Source: an uncultured bacterium (GTDB lineage Bacteria; Cyanobacteriota; Vampirovibrionia; Gastranaerophilales; Gastranaerophilaceae). Taken from it: a stretch of 6,319 nucleotides of DNA. The stretch is taken from NCBI GenBank assembly GCA_902765655.1, contig CACXAK010000069.1, positions 1-6,319 on the forward strand. Direction: 5' to 3'. The notes under the pieces were generated by a model. That model worked only from the letters and a program-made list of their open reading frames with translations, made no database searches and had not been told where the DNA came from. Each line of letters begins with the position of its first letter. Position 1 is the first letter of the stretch. The position numbers and the translations under genes are program-made. Shown piece by piece: positions 1-5,406 of the stretch.

Positions 1-2649
1 TACAGGTGCCTCAAACGGTTTATAGACAAAACTTATGTTTTTCAAATCAGAATCCGAATATATTCCGCCGTTTTTAATAGTACCTTTTATATCTATACGG
101 CCATCAATATTTGTTATGTCATCAATTTGTTTTTGATATTCCGCAGACAATCCGAGTTTACCTTTTATATCATTTAAAGCAGATATATTGAAATTACTAA
201 AATCAAATACCGCATCTTTAATTTGCATTGTGTCATATATATTTGCACCCGTAAAAGACAATGTAAACGGATTACCGCTAAACATTCCTTTTAAACCTTT
301 TGCGTTTATGACAGAATTCTTCACACTGAAATCTCCGCCGTTTACTTTTATAGAATTACCGGAATGCATATTTGATAATATTTTTCCATCAACTATTATT
401 TTGTTATAATCAAGTTTTGATGCGTCAGCAACCCCTTTATATTTCCCGTTAAATGCAACTTCAATTTCGCCTAATTCTTTTTTAAACGGTACGAATAAAT
501 CAGGTTTCATCGCATCCCAAAGGTTAATAAGCTTAAATCTGTCTGATGTCGCAACAAGATCCATACTCATATCCTTCGCGGTTCCTTTTACATGCACTTT
601 AGAATCATTCAGGAACCCTGTTATATCGTAATCCGCATTTTTCTTATCAAAATTTACAATTCCATTGACATTTCTGAATGGCAAATGCGTATTCTGAAGA
701 ATAGTAGAAGCATTATGCAGAGTTATTTTTCCTTTGGCAAACAAATCTTCATTAAATTTTATCGCTGTTATATCATCTTGCGCTTTACCATATATATTTA
801 AATATAAATCACCGATTCCTTCGGGATTTGTAAACGGCTTCACTACTCTCTGAACTTCGGCTAAATCGGCGGATGAATTAACGACCTTTATCATATCAGG
901 AATATTTTGCCCTTTTGTTTCCGCAAAAACATTTATATCTCCAAATACACTGCATTTTCCGTAAATATTGGTATTTTTACCGTTGATTGTGCCGTTTGCA
1001 ACTCTGAAAGATACATTACGATCATCAAAAATAATTTCACCCGAAGCATTTCTTAGTTCAAGATTTTTAATCTGATTAAATGAAGCATTTCCATTCCAAA
1101 AATTCATTTTCCCAAACAAATGCGGATCAAGCTTTGTACCTGCAGAGCGTACATGAATCGAGCCCAAACCTGTTGCTTTCATAACAGGAACAGGACCTAA
1201 TTTGAATTTCAACATTTGGTGTAGCGGCATAAGAACAGTTTGAGCAGTAGCAAGACTGACAGAGCCCTCACTTTTAATATCAAGCTCAGAATATTTTGAG
1301 CCATCGACTTTTGCAAATCCTTTTACCGAAACCGATTCTTTTTTTGTTATAGGGACAAAAACATTAACTTTCATAATTTGTCCGACAAAATCCAAATCTG
1401 TACTTCCGCCTTCAGGCAAAAGCAAATCCTTCCTGACAAGGTGCATATTGCGAAGTTTTACCTTCCCGAAAACATCGGGCATTGCACCATTACCAACAAA
1501 ATGTAAATTACCTTCTCCCATACCCCACAGAGTTGTTTCTTTGAATTTGTAAAAATCCATTTCAGGAGGCAGATTCCTGAACCACGGTAATATTTTTACG
1601 GCATCTTCAAGTTTCGCCGGTTTTACATTTATTTTCAGATCCATAGCAGGTATCTTTTTGCCGGAAGACGCAATTTTACCGTTTACGGAAAAATCAAAAT
1701 CTTTTGATTTAAGAGTAGTGTTTTTGAAATTCACTCCGTTTGCAATAGTTTCAAAATTTGTATTCAGCGTCAACTTGTCGTGATAAATAATCTGAGAAGG
1801 TTTATCTTTACCGATAACTTCAAGTCCTGTTGTCCATAAAGATGTGTTTACAAGTTTATGACCATATTTTGTTACCTGTGTATCAGCTTCAAAATTGACA
1901 GTTCCTCTGAGTTCCTGAATTATACCGTTTGTCAAAACAGGAGCGTATGAGGAAATATTGGACAAATCGAAATTTTTAATATTGCCCTTTATTTTTAATT
2001 TATCGTCATTAAATCTGTTTAACGGCAAATCAAGCTCTATATCAGCAAAATAAGGGGTAGCATTGTTCTCAACAATAAAATTACCTTTTGTTGCAAATTG
2101 AATTTTGTCATCTAAAACAAATTTGGCATTATTCAGATAATCACCTTTTAATGCAAGTTTTTTATTGTTTAACTGATCATCTAAATTGATTTGGTATTCT
2201 CCAATATCAAGATAAACTTTTGACACCGTAAAAGGACTATCTTTAGATTCTAATTTTAACGGAATCCCGCCGAGCAAAAATTTCTTATCTTTTGAGAATA
2301 CGAAATTTGCAACCTCTTTATCTGCAAAGATATGAGCAATCTCTACTTTTTTAAATATCAGAGGAAAAAGTTTAAGTTTTACTTTCGGGTTATCAATTGA
2401 TAATGCTTTTGAACCATCTTTTTCCAGTATTGCAATATTATTACTCTTAACCCATACGGAAGGGAAAGAACCCATTGAGAGTTTTGCTTTTCCAAGGTCA
2501 ATTTTATAACCCGTGTTTTCAAAAACAGATTTTTCTATTTCTGACTTATGTTTTGGCAGGTTTATAACTGCAGGAATTCCCCAAATGTACCCCGCACTTA
2601 ATACAGCAGCCAACCCTGTTAAGGTTACAATTTTCCAATTTACTCTCAT
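1..2649 (-). CDS. AsmA/TamB/YhdP-like envelope protein, N-terminal 883 residues (3' end outside window)
   Basis: Seen: I read the minus strand codon by codon from the ATG at 2649-2647 to the window edge and found no stop, giving 883 codons with the end missing. The start MRVNWKIV is followed by one hydrophobic segment (about residues 7-29, running into IPAVINLP), which reads as an N-terminal membrane anchor. Next comes an AsmA-type opening: a helix, GYKIDLGKAKLSM, SFPSVWVKSNNIAI, then KVKLKLFPLIFKKVEIAHI. The rest is a long run of short beta-strand phrases rich in N, K, G and F (for example IKGNIKNFDLSN, VNGGDFSVKNS), as expected for a repetitive beta-rich bridge. Known: such proteins are anchored in the inner membrane, span the periplasm and take part in phospholipid transport to the outer membrane or in outer-membrane assembly. 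Inferred: a diderm envelope role. The subfamily cannot be fixed because the C-terminal domain is missing. No Shine-Dalgarno site precedes the ATG; the membrane anchor directly after it supports this start. Confidence 0.78.
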   Translation of the reverse strand, partial: MRVNWKIVTLTGLAAVLSAGYIWGIPAVINLPKHKSEIEKSVFENTGYKIDLGKAKLSMGSFPSVWVKSNNIAILEKDGSKALSIDNPKVKLKLFPLIFKKVEIAHIFADKEVANFVFSKDKKFLLGGIPLKLESKDSPFTVSKVYLDIGEYQINLDDQLNNKKLALKGDYLNNAKFVLDDKIQFATKGNFIVENNATPYFADIELDLPLNRFNDDKLKIKGNIKNFDLSNISSYAPVLTNGIIQELRGTVNFEADTQVTKYGHKLVNTSLWTTGLEVIGKDKPSQIIYHDKLTLNTNFETIANGVNFKNTTLKSKDFDFSVNGKIASSGKKIPAMDLKINVKPAKLEDAVKILPWFRNLPPEMDFYKFKETTLWGMGEGNLHFVGNGAMPDVFGKVKLRNMHLVRKDLLLPEGGSTDLDFVGQIMKVNVFVPITKKESVSVKGFAKVDGSKYSELDIKSEGSVSLATAQTVLMPLHQMLKFKLGPVPVMKATGLGSIHVRSAGTKLDPHLFGKMNFWNGNASFNQIKNLELRNASGEIIFDDRNVSFRVANGTINGKNTNIYGKCSVFGDINVFAETKGQNIPDMIKVVNSSADLAEVQRVVKPFTNPEGIGDLYLNIYGKAQDDITAIKFNEDLFAKGKITLHNASTILQNTHLPFRNVNGIVNFDKKNADYDITGFLNDSKVHVKGTAKDMSMDLVATSDRFKLINLWDAMKPDLFVPFKKELGEIEVAFNGKYKGVADASKLDYNKIIVDGKILSNMHSGNSIKVNGGDFSVKNSVINAKGLKGMFSGNPFTLSFTGANIYDTMQIKDAVFDFSNFNISALNDIKGKLGLSAEYQKQIDDITNIDGRIDIKGTIKNGGIYSDSDLKNISFVYKPFEAPV

Positions 2650-2658
2650 ATCATAATT

Positions 2659-2688
2659 ATTATAATATAATTACAAGCTTTAGTGCAA
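2659..2688 (-). promoter_or_regulatory. Promoter of the AsmA-like gene, placed for a near-leaderless mRNA
   Basis: On the minus strand a -35-like TTGCAC (2688-2683) is followed after 18 nt by a perfect TATAAT (2664-2659). The ATG begins 9 nt after the -10 box, so transcription would start only about 2-3 nt before it, and there is no Shine-Dalgarno sequence. It lies in the 59-bp gap after rubrerythrin, so the AsmA-like gene probably has its own promoter. I see no terminator hairpin in that gap, so readthrough from rubrerythrin is also possible. Confidence 0.55.
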
Positions 2689-2708
2689 TAATATTTACTC
2701 ATCTAAAA

Positions 2709-3287
2709 TCAGTATTTTTCACATAATATTTGGAAATATGCTTTTTTATGATGGCAATTCGGGCAATAATCAGGGGCAGAGTTTCCTTCGTAAATATACC
2801 CACATTCCCTGCATATCCATTTTTGAGATGCAGATTTATTAAATATTGTTTTGTTTTTCAACTCATTATACAACTTCAGAAATCTTTCGGCATGATGTTT
2901 TTCCGAATTTATAACGTGTTTAAATGTTGATGCTATCAAATCAAAACCTTCTTCAAGAGCAATTTTTTCAGCATTGGCATAAAGCAGAGTGTATTCTTCT
3001 TCCTCTCCACTAATTGCACTTTGTAAGTTTTCTTCAGTTGAACCAAATTCAAAAGGATAAAAAGAATCAACATGTCCTTTTGGGGTATAACCAATGTGCT
3101 GATAAAACAACTTTGCATGTTCATACTCATTATGCGCTGTTATTTCAAAAATTTCTGCAATTTGTTCATACCCTTCCTTTTTTGCGGTAGATGCATACAT
3201 AAGATATCTGTTTCTCGCCATAGATTCTCCTGCAAAAGCATTTATGAGCTGCTGCTCAGTTTTAGAGCCCCTGAAATTTGTCACCAT
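2709..3287 (-). CDS. rbr: Rubrerythrin, complete, 192 aa
   Basis: A non-heme iron peroxidase of the cytoplasm that reduces hydrogen peroxide to water with electrons passed through a rubredoxin-type centre; typical of anaerobes. Seen: residues 1-145 form the ferritin-like four-helix domain with all expected diiron ligands: E21; E54 and H57 (EYEH); E95 and E98 (EEEE); E129 and H132 (EKHH). Residues 157-192 form the rubredoxin-like domain with C159-x2-C162 and C175-P-N-C178 for one iron. Length matches the classical two-domain family (about 190 residues). Start: I chose the ATG at 3287, giving MVTNFRGSKTEQ, because AGGAG stands 6 nt upstream and rubrerythrins start this way. A longer frame opens at 3398, but its extra 37 residues are encoded by hairpin DNA and are not credible. 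No frameshift or missing ligand. The end dyad of the neighbouring hairpin element overlaps its likely promoter. Confidence 0.96.
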   Translation of the reverse strand: MVTNFRGSKTEQQLINAFAGESMARNRYLMYASTAKKEGYEQIAEIFEITAHNEYEHAKLFYQHIGYTPKGHVDSFYPFEFGSTEENLQSAISGEEEEYTLLYANAEKIALEEGFDLIASTFKHVINSEKHHAERFLKLYNELKNKTIFNKSASQKWICRECGYIYEGNSAPDYCPNCHHKKAYFQILCEKY

Positions 3288-3293
3288 TATGTT

Positions 3294-3300
3294 CTCCTTT
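3294..3300 (-). promoter_or_regulatory. Ribosome binding site of rubrerythrin
   Basis: The minus strand reads AAAGGAG, then 6 nt (AACATA), then ATG. It is the best Shine-Dalgarno match in the window and fixes the rubrerythrin start at 3287 rather than at the upstream in-frame ATG at 3398. Confidence 0.85.
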
Positions 3301-3308
3301 CTGTCGTA

Positions 3309-3507
3309 CATAATACATATTATGAGAATATGTTGTTCATTTTTTCTTTTTGTCTTAAAGCAAAAAGAAAAAACGAACCAAAAAAGAAAAACTCGCAAAT
3401 TACGGCAATGCCTGATGGCATTGCTCCGCTCACAAACTATTGCAGGTTGTACTTACGTTTTTGTCCTGCGGACAAAATTCAATCAGGCGCCTAATACAAC
3501 GGCGCCT
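3309..3507 (+). repeat. Left half of the element: end dyad plus stem-loops H1-H4
   Basis: In order: the end dyad (3309-3324). H1 at 3335-3352/3361-3378: 18-nt arms with one A-C mismatch, loop TCTTAAAG. A purine-rich linker ending ACTCGCAA. H2 at 3405-3412/3417-3424: GCAATGCC, loop TGAT. A 35-nt linker. H3 at 3459-3466/3470-3477: TTTTGTCC, loop TGC. A 7-nt linker. H4 at 3485-3491/3501-3507: AGGCGCC, loop TAATACAAC. Stems H2, H3 and H4 are perfect. None is followed by a U-tract suited to a standard intrinsic terminator on the plus strand. Confidence 0.72.
3310..3339 (-). promoter_or_regulatory. Probable rubrerythrin promoter with overlapping operator-like dyad
   Basis: On the minus strand TGAACA (3339-3334, 4 of 6 matches to the -35 consensus) is separated by 18 nt from TATTAT (3315-3310, 5 of 6 to the -10). 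A start near 3303 would give a leader of about 16 nt holding the AGGAG site. The -10 sits inside a 16-bp dyad at 3309-3324, CATAATA-CA-TATTATG, with perfect 7-bp arms. Known: peroxide-response genes are often repressed by PerR/Fur-type regulators bound to AT-rich dyads over the promoter. This dyad has a 2-nt centre, unlike the 7-1-7 PerR box, and no such regulator lies in the window, so that link is only a guess. Confidence 0.45.
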
Positions 3508-3561
3508 TTGATAAGGCCCTCGCCCCAACTTCTTTTCCAGAGGTAGTGGGTGACAGCATTT

Positions 3562-3750
3562 GCGGGGCGTTGTCCTTAGCCCCGCCAAGAGATTTTTGCC
3601 GACAGGCAAAAACACATGTTACCGCGGAAGCGATCTGATACCGCCGTAAGGCGGTATTATTCATTGCGTATTTTCTCTTTCTTGGTTCGTTCTTTCTCTT
3701 TTCATCGCAAGAAAAGAGAAAGAATGAACATACATATAATATGTATTATG
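3562..3750 (-). repeat. Right half of the element: inverted, diverged copy with matching H4-H1
   Basis: Read on the minus strand from 3750 inward. The end dyad is CATAATACATATTATA. H1 at 3729-3711/3703-3685: 19-nt arms with one mismatch, loop TTGCGAT. A purine-rich linker ending ATACGCAA. H2 at 3657-3650/3645-3638: ATACCGCC, loop TTAC (GTAA on the plus strand). A 27-nt linker. H3 at 3612-3605/3600-3593: TTTTTGCC, loop TGTC. A 7-nt linker. H4 at 3585-3579/3568-3562: GCGGGGC, loop TAAGGACAAC. Order, arm lengths and several loops and linkers match the left half, while stem bases differ in paired fashion. Confidence 0.7.
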
Positions 3751-3770
3751 AACAAGCATGTGTTCATAAT
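3745..3770. repeat. Perfect 10-bp inverted repeat across the right end of the element
   Basis: ATTATGAACA (3745-3754) and TGTTCATAAT (3761-3770) are exact inverted repeats around the 6-nt AGCATG. The left arm includes the last 6 bases of the hairpin element, so this dyad straddles its right boundary. It may be an operator, part of the element's end, or a remnant of insertion. No T-tract follows, so a terminator is unlikely. Confidence 0.6.
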
Positions 3771-3772
3771 CA

Positions 3773-3794
3773 ATTGTCCGTTATTTGTCCGTTA
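3773..3794. repeat. Two tandem 11-bp repeats
   Basis: ATTGTCCGTTA (3773-3783) is followed directly by TTTGTCCGTTA (3784-3794), sharing 10 of 11 bases. One helical turn of spacing suits side-by-side protein binding. The first copy supplies TTGTCC, which could act as a -35 element 16 nt before GATAAT (3796-3801). Confidence 0.55.
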
Positions 3795-3801
3795 GGATAA
3801 T
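3774..3801 (+). promoter_or_regulatory. Possible promoter for the small gene at 3888
   Basis: TTGTCC (3774-3779, 4 of 6 to the -35) and GATAAT (3796-3801, 5 of 6 to the -10) are 16 nt apart, inside and just after the 11-bp tandem repeat. A start near 3808 would leave a leader of about 80 nt. In AT-rich DNA such matches are common, so this is tentative. Confidence 0.3.
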
Positions 3802-3887
3802 TTTTTTACTTTTATTCAATGCTTTTTGGGGATTATTTTGAAAAATTCTGCTCACATAATGAATTTATTATGATAGTTAGGAAAATT

Positions 3888-4052
3888 ATGACAGATTTAT
3901 TGAATTACACAAAAAAAATTGCAAATCGTATCCAATATTACGATGCAATAATAGATTTTTCGGAAGAAACTCATTGGTTTAATCCATTTTATACACCAAA
4001 AGAGGTTATGGTAATTTGGACAGACGAGAATGAGCGATTCAATAAATATTAA
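3888..4052 (+). CDS. Small protein of unknown function, 54 aa
   Basis: I do not recognise this protein. It begins MTDLLNYTKKIANRIQYYDA and ends in DENERFNKY. It looks soluble, with no signal peptide or membrane segment. It has a likely N-terminal helix (LLNYTKKIANRIQYYDAII), then an aromatic stretch with HWFNPFY, then an acidic tail. Start choice: the ATG at 3888 has AGGA 5 nt upstream (3879-3882). An in-frame ATG at 3819 would add 23 residues but has no ribosome site close by, and the added part is less protein-like. The gene stands alone between the hairpin element and the kinase, 80 bp before the kinase start on the same strand, so co-transcription is possible. The ordered composition and good ribosome site favour a real gene over a chance frame, without proving it. 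Confidence 0.55.
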   Translation: MTDLLNYTKKIANRIQYYDAIIDFSEETHWFNPFYTPKEVMVIWTDENERFNKY

Positions 4053-4086
4053 GAATTCTCAAAAAATGTAGCAAAAAAAATTTTTC

Positions 4087-4131
4087 TTGTGTATTATAAA
4101 TTGCATATCCTTTAATTTAATTGGAATTAAA
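4087..4131 (+). promoter_or_regulatory. Putative kinase promoter and 16-bp dyad next to the start codon
   Basis: A weak promoter can be read as TTGTGT (4087-4092), 18 nt, TTTAAT (4111-4116). A perfect dyad, TTTAATT-GG-AATTAAA (4116-4131), ends one base before the ATG at 4133, so a bound protein or a folded leader would block initiation. The dyad is AT-only apart from its centre, so chance remains possible in this background. Confidence 0.35.
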
Positions 4132-4132
4132 C

Positions 4133-4984
4133 ATGCTATCTCTACAAGAAATTGAAAAAGAAAAAATATTTAAGCCGGATTTTAGCTCCAAATCAGGTCG
4201 AGAATTACTCGCATTCTATCTTCAGACAAAATTCAAACAAATTTTCTTGTATGACAAAAAACAGGAATCTCCTATAATTAACGCAATTTCACCGGACTTT
4301 ATAACAAGATTTACAAAGAGAATTATTAATAATCCGGCTAAAAGACTTTTGATAGGGGTAACCGGAGAATCGGCTTCGGGTAAATCAACTATTTGCTCTG
4401 AAATTCAAAACGTAATAGGGCAGTTTAACATGCCTGTAACTGTTTTAAGTACAGATAATTATTTTAATGACATATCCGAATTAATAAATAAATACGGTTC
4501 ATTTGATAACGTAAGAGACAGCGGGTATGACGTTGATGCTCCGTCAAGTTTTCAGCTGGACGTGCTTAGAGAGGATTTAGAATCCCTTTCAGTCGGAATA
4601 GATATAAAAGCTCCAATGTATCTGCCTAACGGAACGGGTGTTTCAGTCCCGAATGCTTTTGAAGTAAAATCTCAGAAAATTATTGTTGTAGAAGGTATTG
4701 CAACAATGTATGAAGAAGTTAAGGATATTTTTGATATAAAAATTTATGTGGAAACCGAAAATGAGCTTCGCCGTTCAAGATTTATTTCCCGCGCAGTTGA
4801 AGAACGCAATCAGGATGAAGAAAATGCCCTGAAACACTGGAATTATATATCAAATGCCGGCGAAAAATATGTTAAGCCGTTTAGAAAAGAAGCAGATTTA
4901 GTTTTGAACGGTAATTCTAACTTGAAATACTTTGCTCAAATTTTAGAATATATTTATAACATTACAAATAATTTCGAAAATTAA
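4133..4984 (+). CDS. P-loop kinase of the uridine kinase/phosphoribulokinase family, 283 aa
   Basis: Likely transfers phosphate from ATP or GTP to a nucleoside or other small hydroxyl substrate in the cytoplasm. Seen: Walker A GESASGKS at residues 78-85 after the strand RLLIGVT; LSTDNYF (105-111), matching the family substrate-site strand with aspartate (uridine kinases show D-S/N-F/Y); DVDAPSSFQ (133-141), resembling the D-x-P-x-x-F element; APMY (160-163); the strand IIVVEGI (183-189); and an arginine-rich lid, ELRRSRFISRAVEER (211-225). Odd points: about 70 residues precede the P-loop, where ordinary uridine kinases have under 20, and the phrases diverge enough that the substrate is uncertain. 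Start: the ATG at 4133; a TTG at 4121 would add four residues. No strong Shine-Dalgarno site (GGAA at 4123-4126 only). It ends 2 bp from the convergent gene at 4987. Confidence 0.82.
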   Translation: MLSLQEIEKEKIFKPDFSSKSGRELLAFYLQTKFKQIFLYDKKQESPIINAISPDFITRFTKRIINNPAKRLLIGVTGESASGKSTICSEIQNVIGQFNMPVTVLSTDNYFNDISELINKYGSFDNVRDSGYDVDAPSSFQLDVLREDLESLSVGIDIKAPMYLPNGTGVSVPNAFEVKSQKIIVVEGIATMYEEVKDIFDIKIYVETENELRRSRFISRAVEERNQDEENALKHWNYISNAGEKYVKPFRKEADLVLNGNSNLKYFAQILEYIYNITNNFEN

Positions 4985-4986
4985 AC

Positions 4987-5397
4987 TTATTTGGAATATA
5001 TTATTTTCCCATTGTTTATTATTTTCACAAGCTTACCAGTAAAATCCCGTATAAACTCATTTACATAATTATTTTTCGGGGACGTTTGGGAAATAAATTC
5101 CTCAATATGGTGAACAAAAGAACCTCTTTTTTCATTTTTTATAATGCGTCTATACTCCTGATGTTCACTTTTATATGTTTCAATTAAACCATAAGAAGTG
5201 TATTCTTTGTGCTGATGAGCTGTTATTTCTTTTTTATCGTTATACTCAAAAGTATCAATATCACGCCCTTTTTCATCGTATCTTGTTACTCTTATAAGAT
5301 TGTGATTATCATCAAAAGTTTCTTTTACATTATGATTTTTATCAAAACAGTGAATATTTTTATTCCCAAACGACAAAAAATCGGAGTCTATTTTCAT
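4987..5397 (-). CDS. YD-repeat-like small protein, 136 aa, downstream of rex
   Basis: I do not recognise a named family. Seen: no signal peptide or membrane segment. Residues 18-63 fall into short units of 10-12 residues starting with an aromatic and a turn: FDKNHNVKET, FDDNHNLIRVT, YDEKGRDIDTF, YNDKKEITAHQ. A last similar unit, FTGKLVKIINNGKIIYSK, ends the protein. Such F/Y-D-x-x-G/N-x units form beta-hairpins in YD/RHS and MORN-like (YwqK-type) repeat proteins, so a small beta-sheet scaffold is inferred; function unknown. Its ATG (5397) is 7 nt past the rex stop, and the AGGTG ribosome site (5406-5402) overlaps that TAG, so translation is probably coupled to rex. Its stop is 2 bp from the convergent kinase stop. 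Confidence 0.72.
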   Translation of the reverse strand: MKIDSDFLSFGNKNIHCFDKNHNVKETFDDNHNLIRVTRYDEKGRDIDTFEYNDKKEITAHQHKEYTSYGLIETYKSEHQEYRRIIKNEKRGSFVHHIEEFISQTSPKNNYVNEFIRDFTGKLVKIINNGKIIYSK

Positions 5398-5401
5398 ATT
5401 G

Positions 5402-5406
5402 CACCT
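5402..5406 (-). promoter_or_regulatory. Ribosome binding site overlapping the rex stop codon
   Basis: AGGTG on the minus strand shares its first two bases with the rex TAG and lies 4 nt before the ATG of the YD-repeat-like gene. The arrangement suits translational coupling of the two genes. Confidence 0.5.

Larger units (their letters stand above)
3309..3750. repeat. 442-bp inverted-duplicated hairpin element (MITE-like or foldback repeat)
   Basis: The ends carry inverted copies of a 15-bp sequence, CATAATACATATTAT, at 3309-3323 on the plus strand and 3750-3736 on the minus strand. Going inward from each end, both halves show four stem-loops in the same order (H1 to H4), with linkers of similar length or sequence and an ill-defined centre near 3508-3561. 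The inner part (3401-3660) is about 51% G+C by my count, against roughly a third around it. There is no transposase, no convincing open frame and no clear target-site duplication (left flank GTCGTA, right flank AACAAG). It could be a non-autonomous mobile element, two inverted copies of a shorter repeat unit, or a structured RNA locus; the sequence alone does not decide. Short open frames crossing it look like by-products of the repeat. Confidence 0.7.

Noticed and set aside
188..801. Plus-strand frames of about 70 codons within 1-2649
   Set aside because: They are antisense to an uninterrupted 883-codon frame with clear protein family features and have low-complexity hydrophobic translations.
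2705..2720. TTCACA near 2717-2722 as a Rex operator half between rubrerythrin and the AsmA-like gene
   Set aside because: There is no matching TTGTGA half at the required spacing, and it lies within the rubrerythrin coding end.
3288..3398. A 37-residue N-terminal extension of rubrerythrin starting at 3398
   Set aside because: It translates the H1 hairpin and the promoter dyad, gives an untypical FLFWFVFSFCF beginning, and bypasses the AGGAG-ATG start that matches the family.
3244..3615. Short open frames of 60-140 codons crossing the hairpin element on both strands
   Set aside because: They follow the repeat and its G+C-rich core rather than a protein pattern, overlap rubrerythrin antisense, and lack ribosome sites. 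The paired stem changes argue for structure, not coding.
3401..3660. tRNA, rRNA fragment or CRISPR array in the G+C-rich core
   Set aside because: No cloverleaf with TTC-type arm or CCA end, no recognisable rRNA segment, and the hairpins are not identical direct repeats separated by spacers.
3638..3672. H2 right hairpin (ATACCGCC-GTAA-GGCGGTAT) followed by T-rich sequence as an intrinsic terminator
   Set aside because: The tract after it, TATTATTCATTGCG, is broken by other bases, no plus-strand gene ends just before it, and the hairpin has a mirrored partner in the element.
4059..4090. AAAAAAAATTTTT near 4073-4085 as a terminator of the small gene
   Set aside because: It is a pure A/T run without a loop or G+C-rich stem and is expected by chance in this background.
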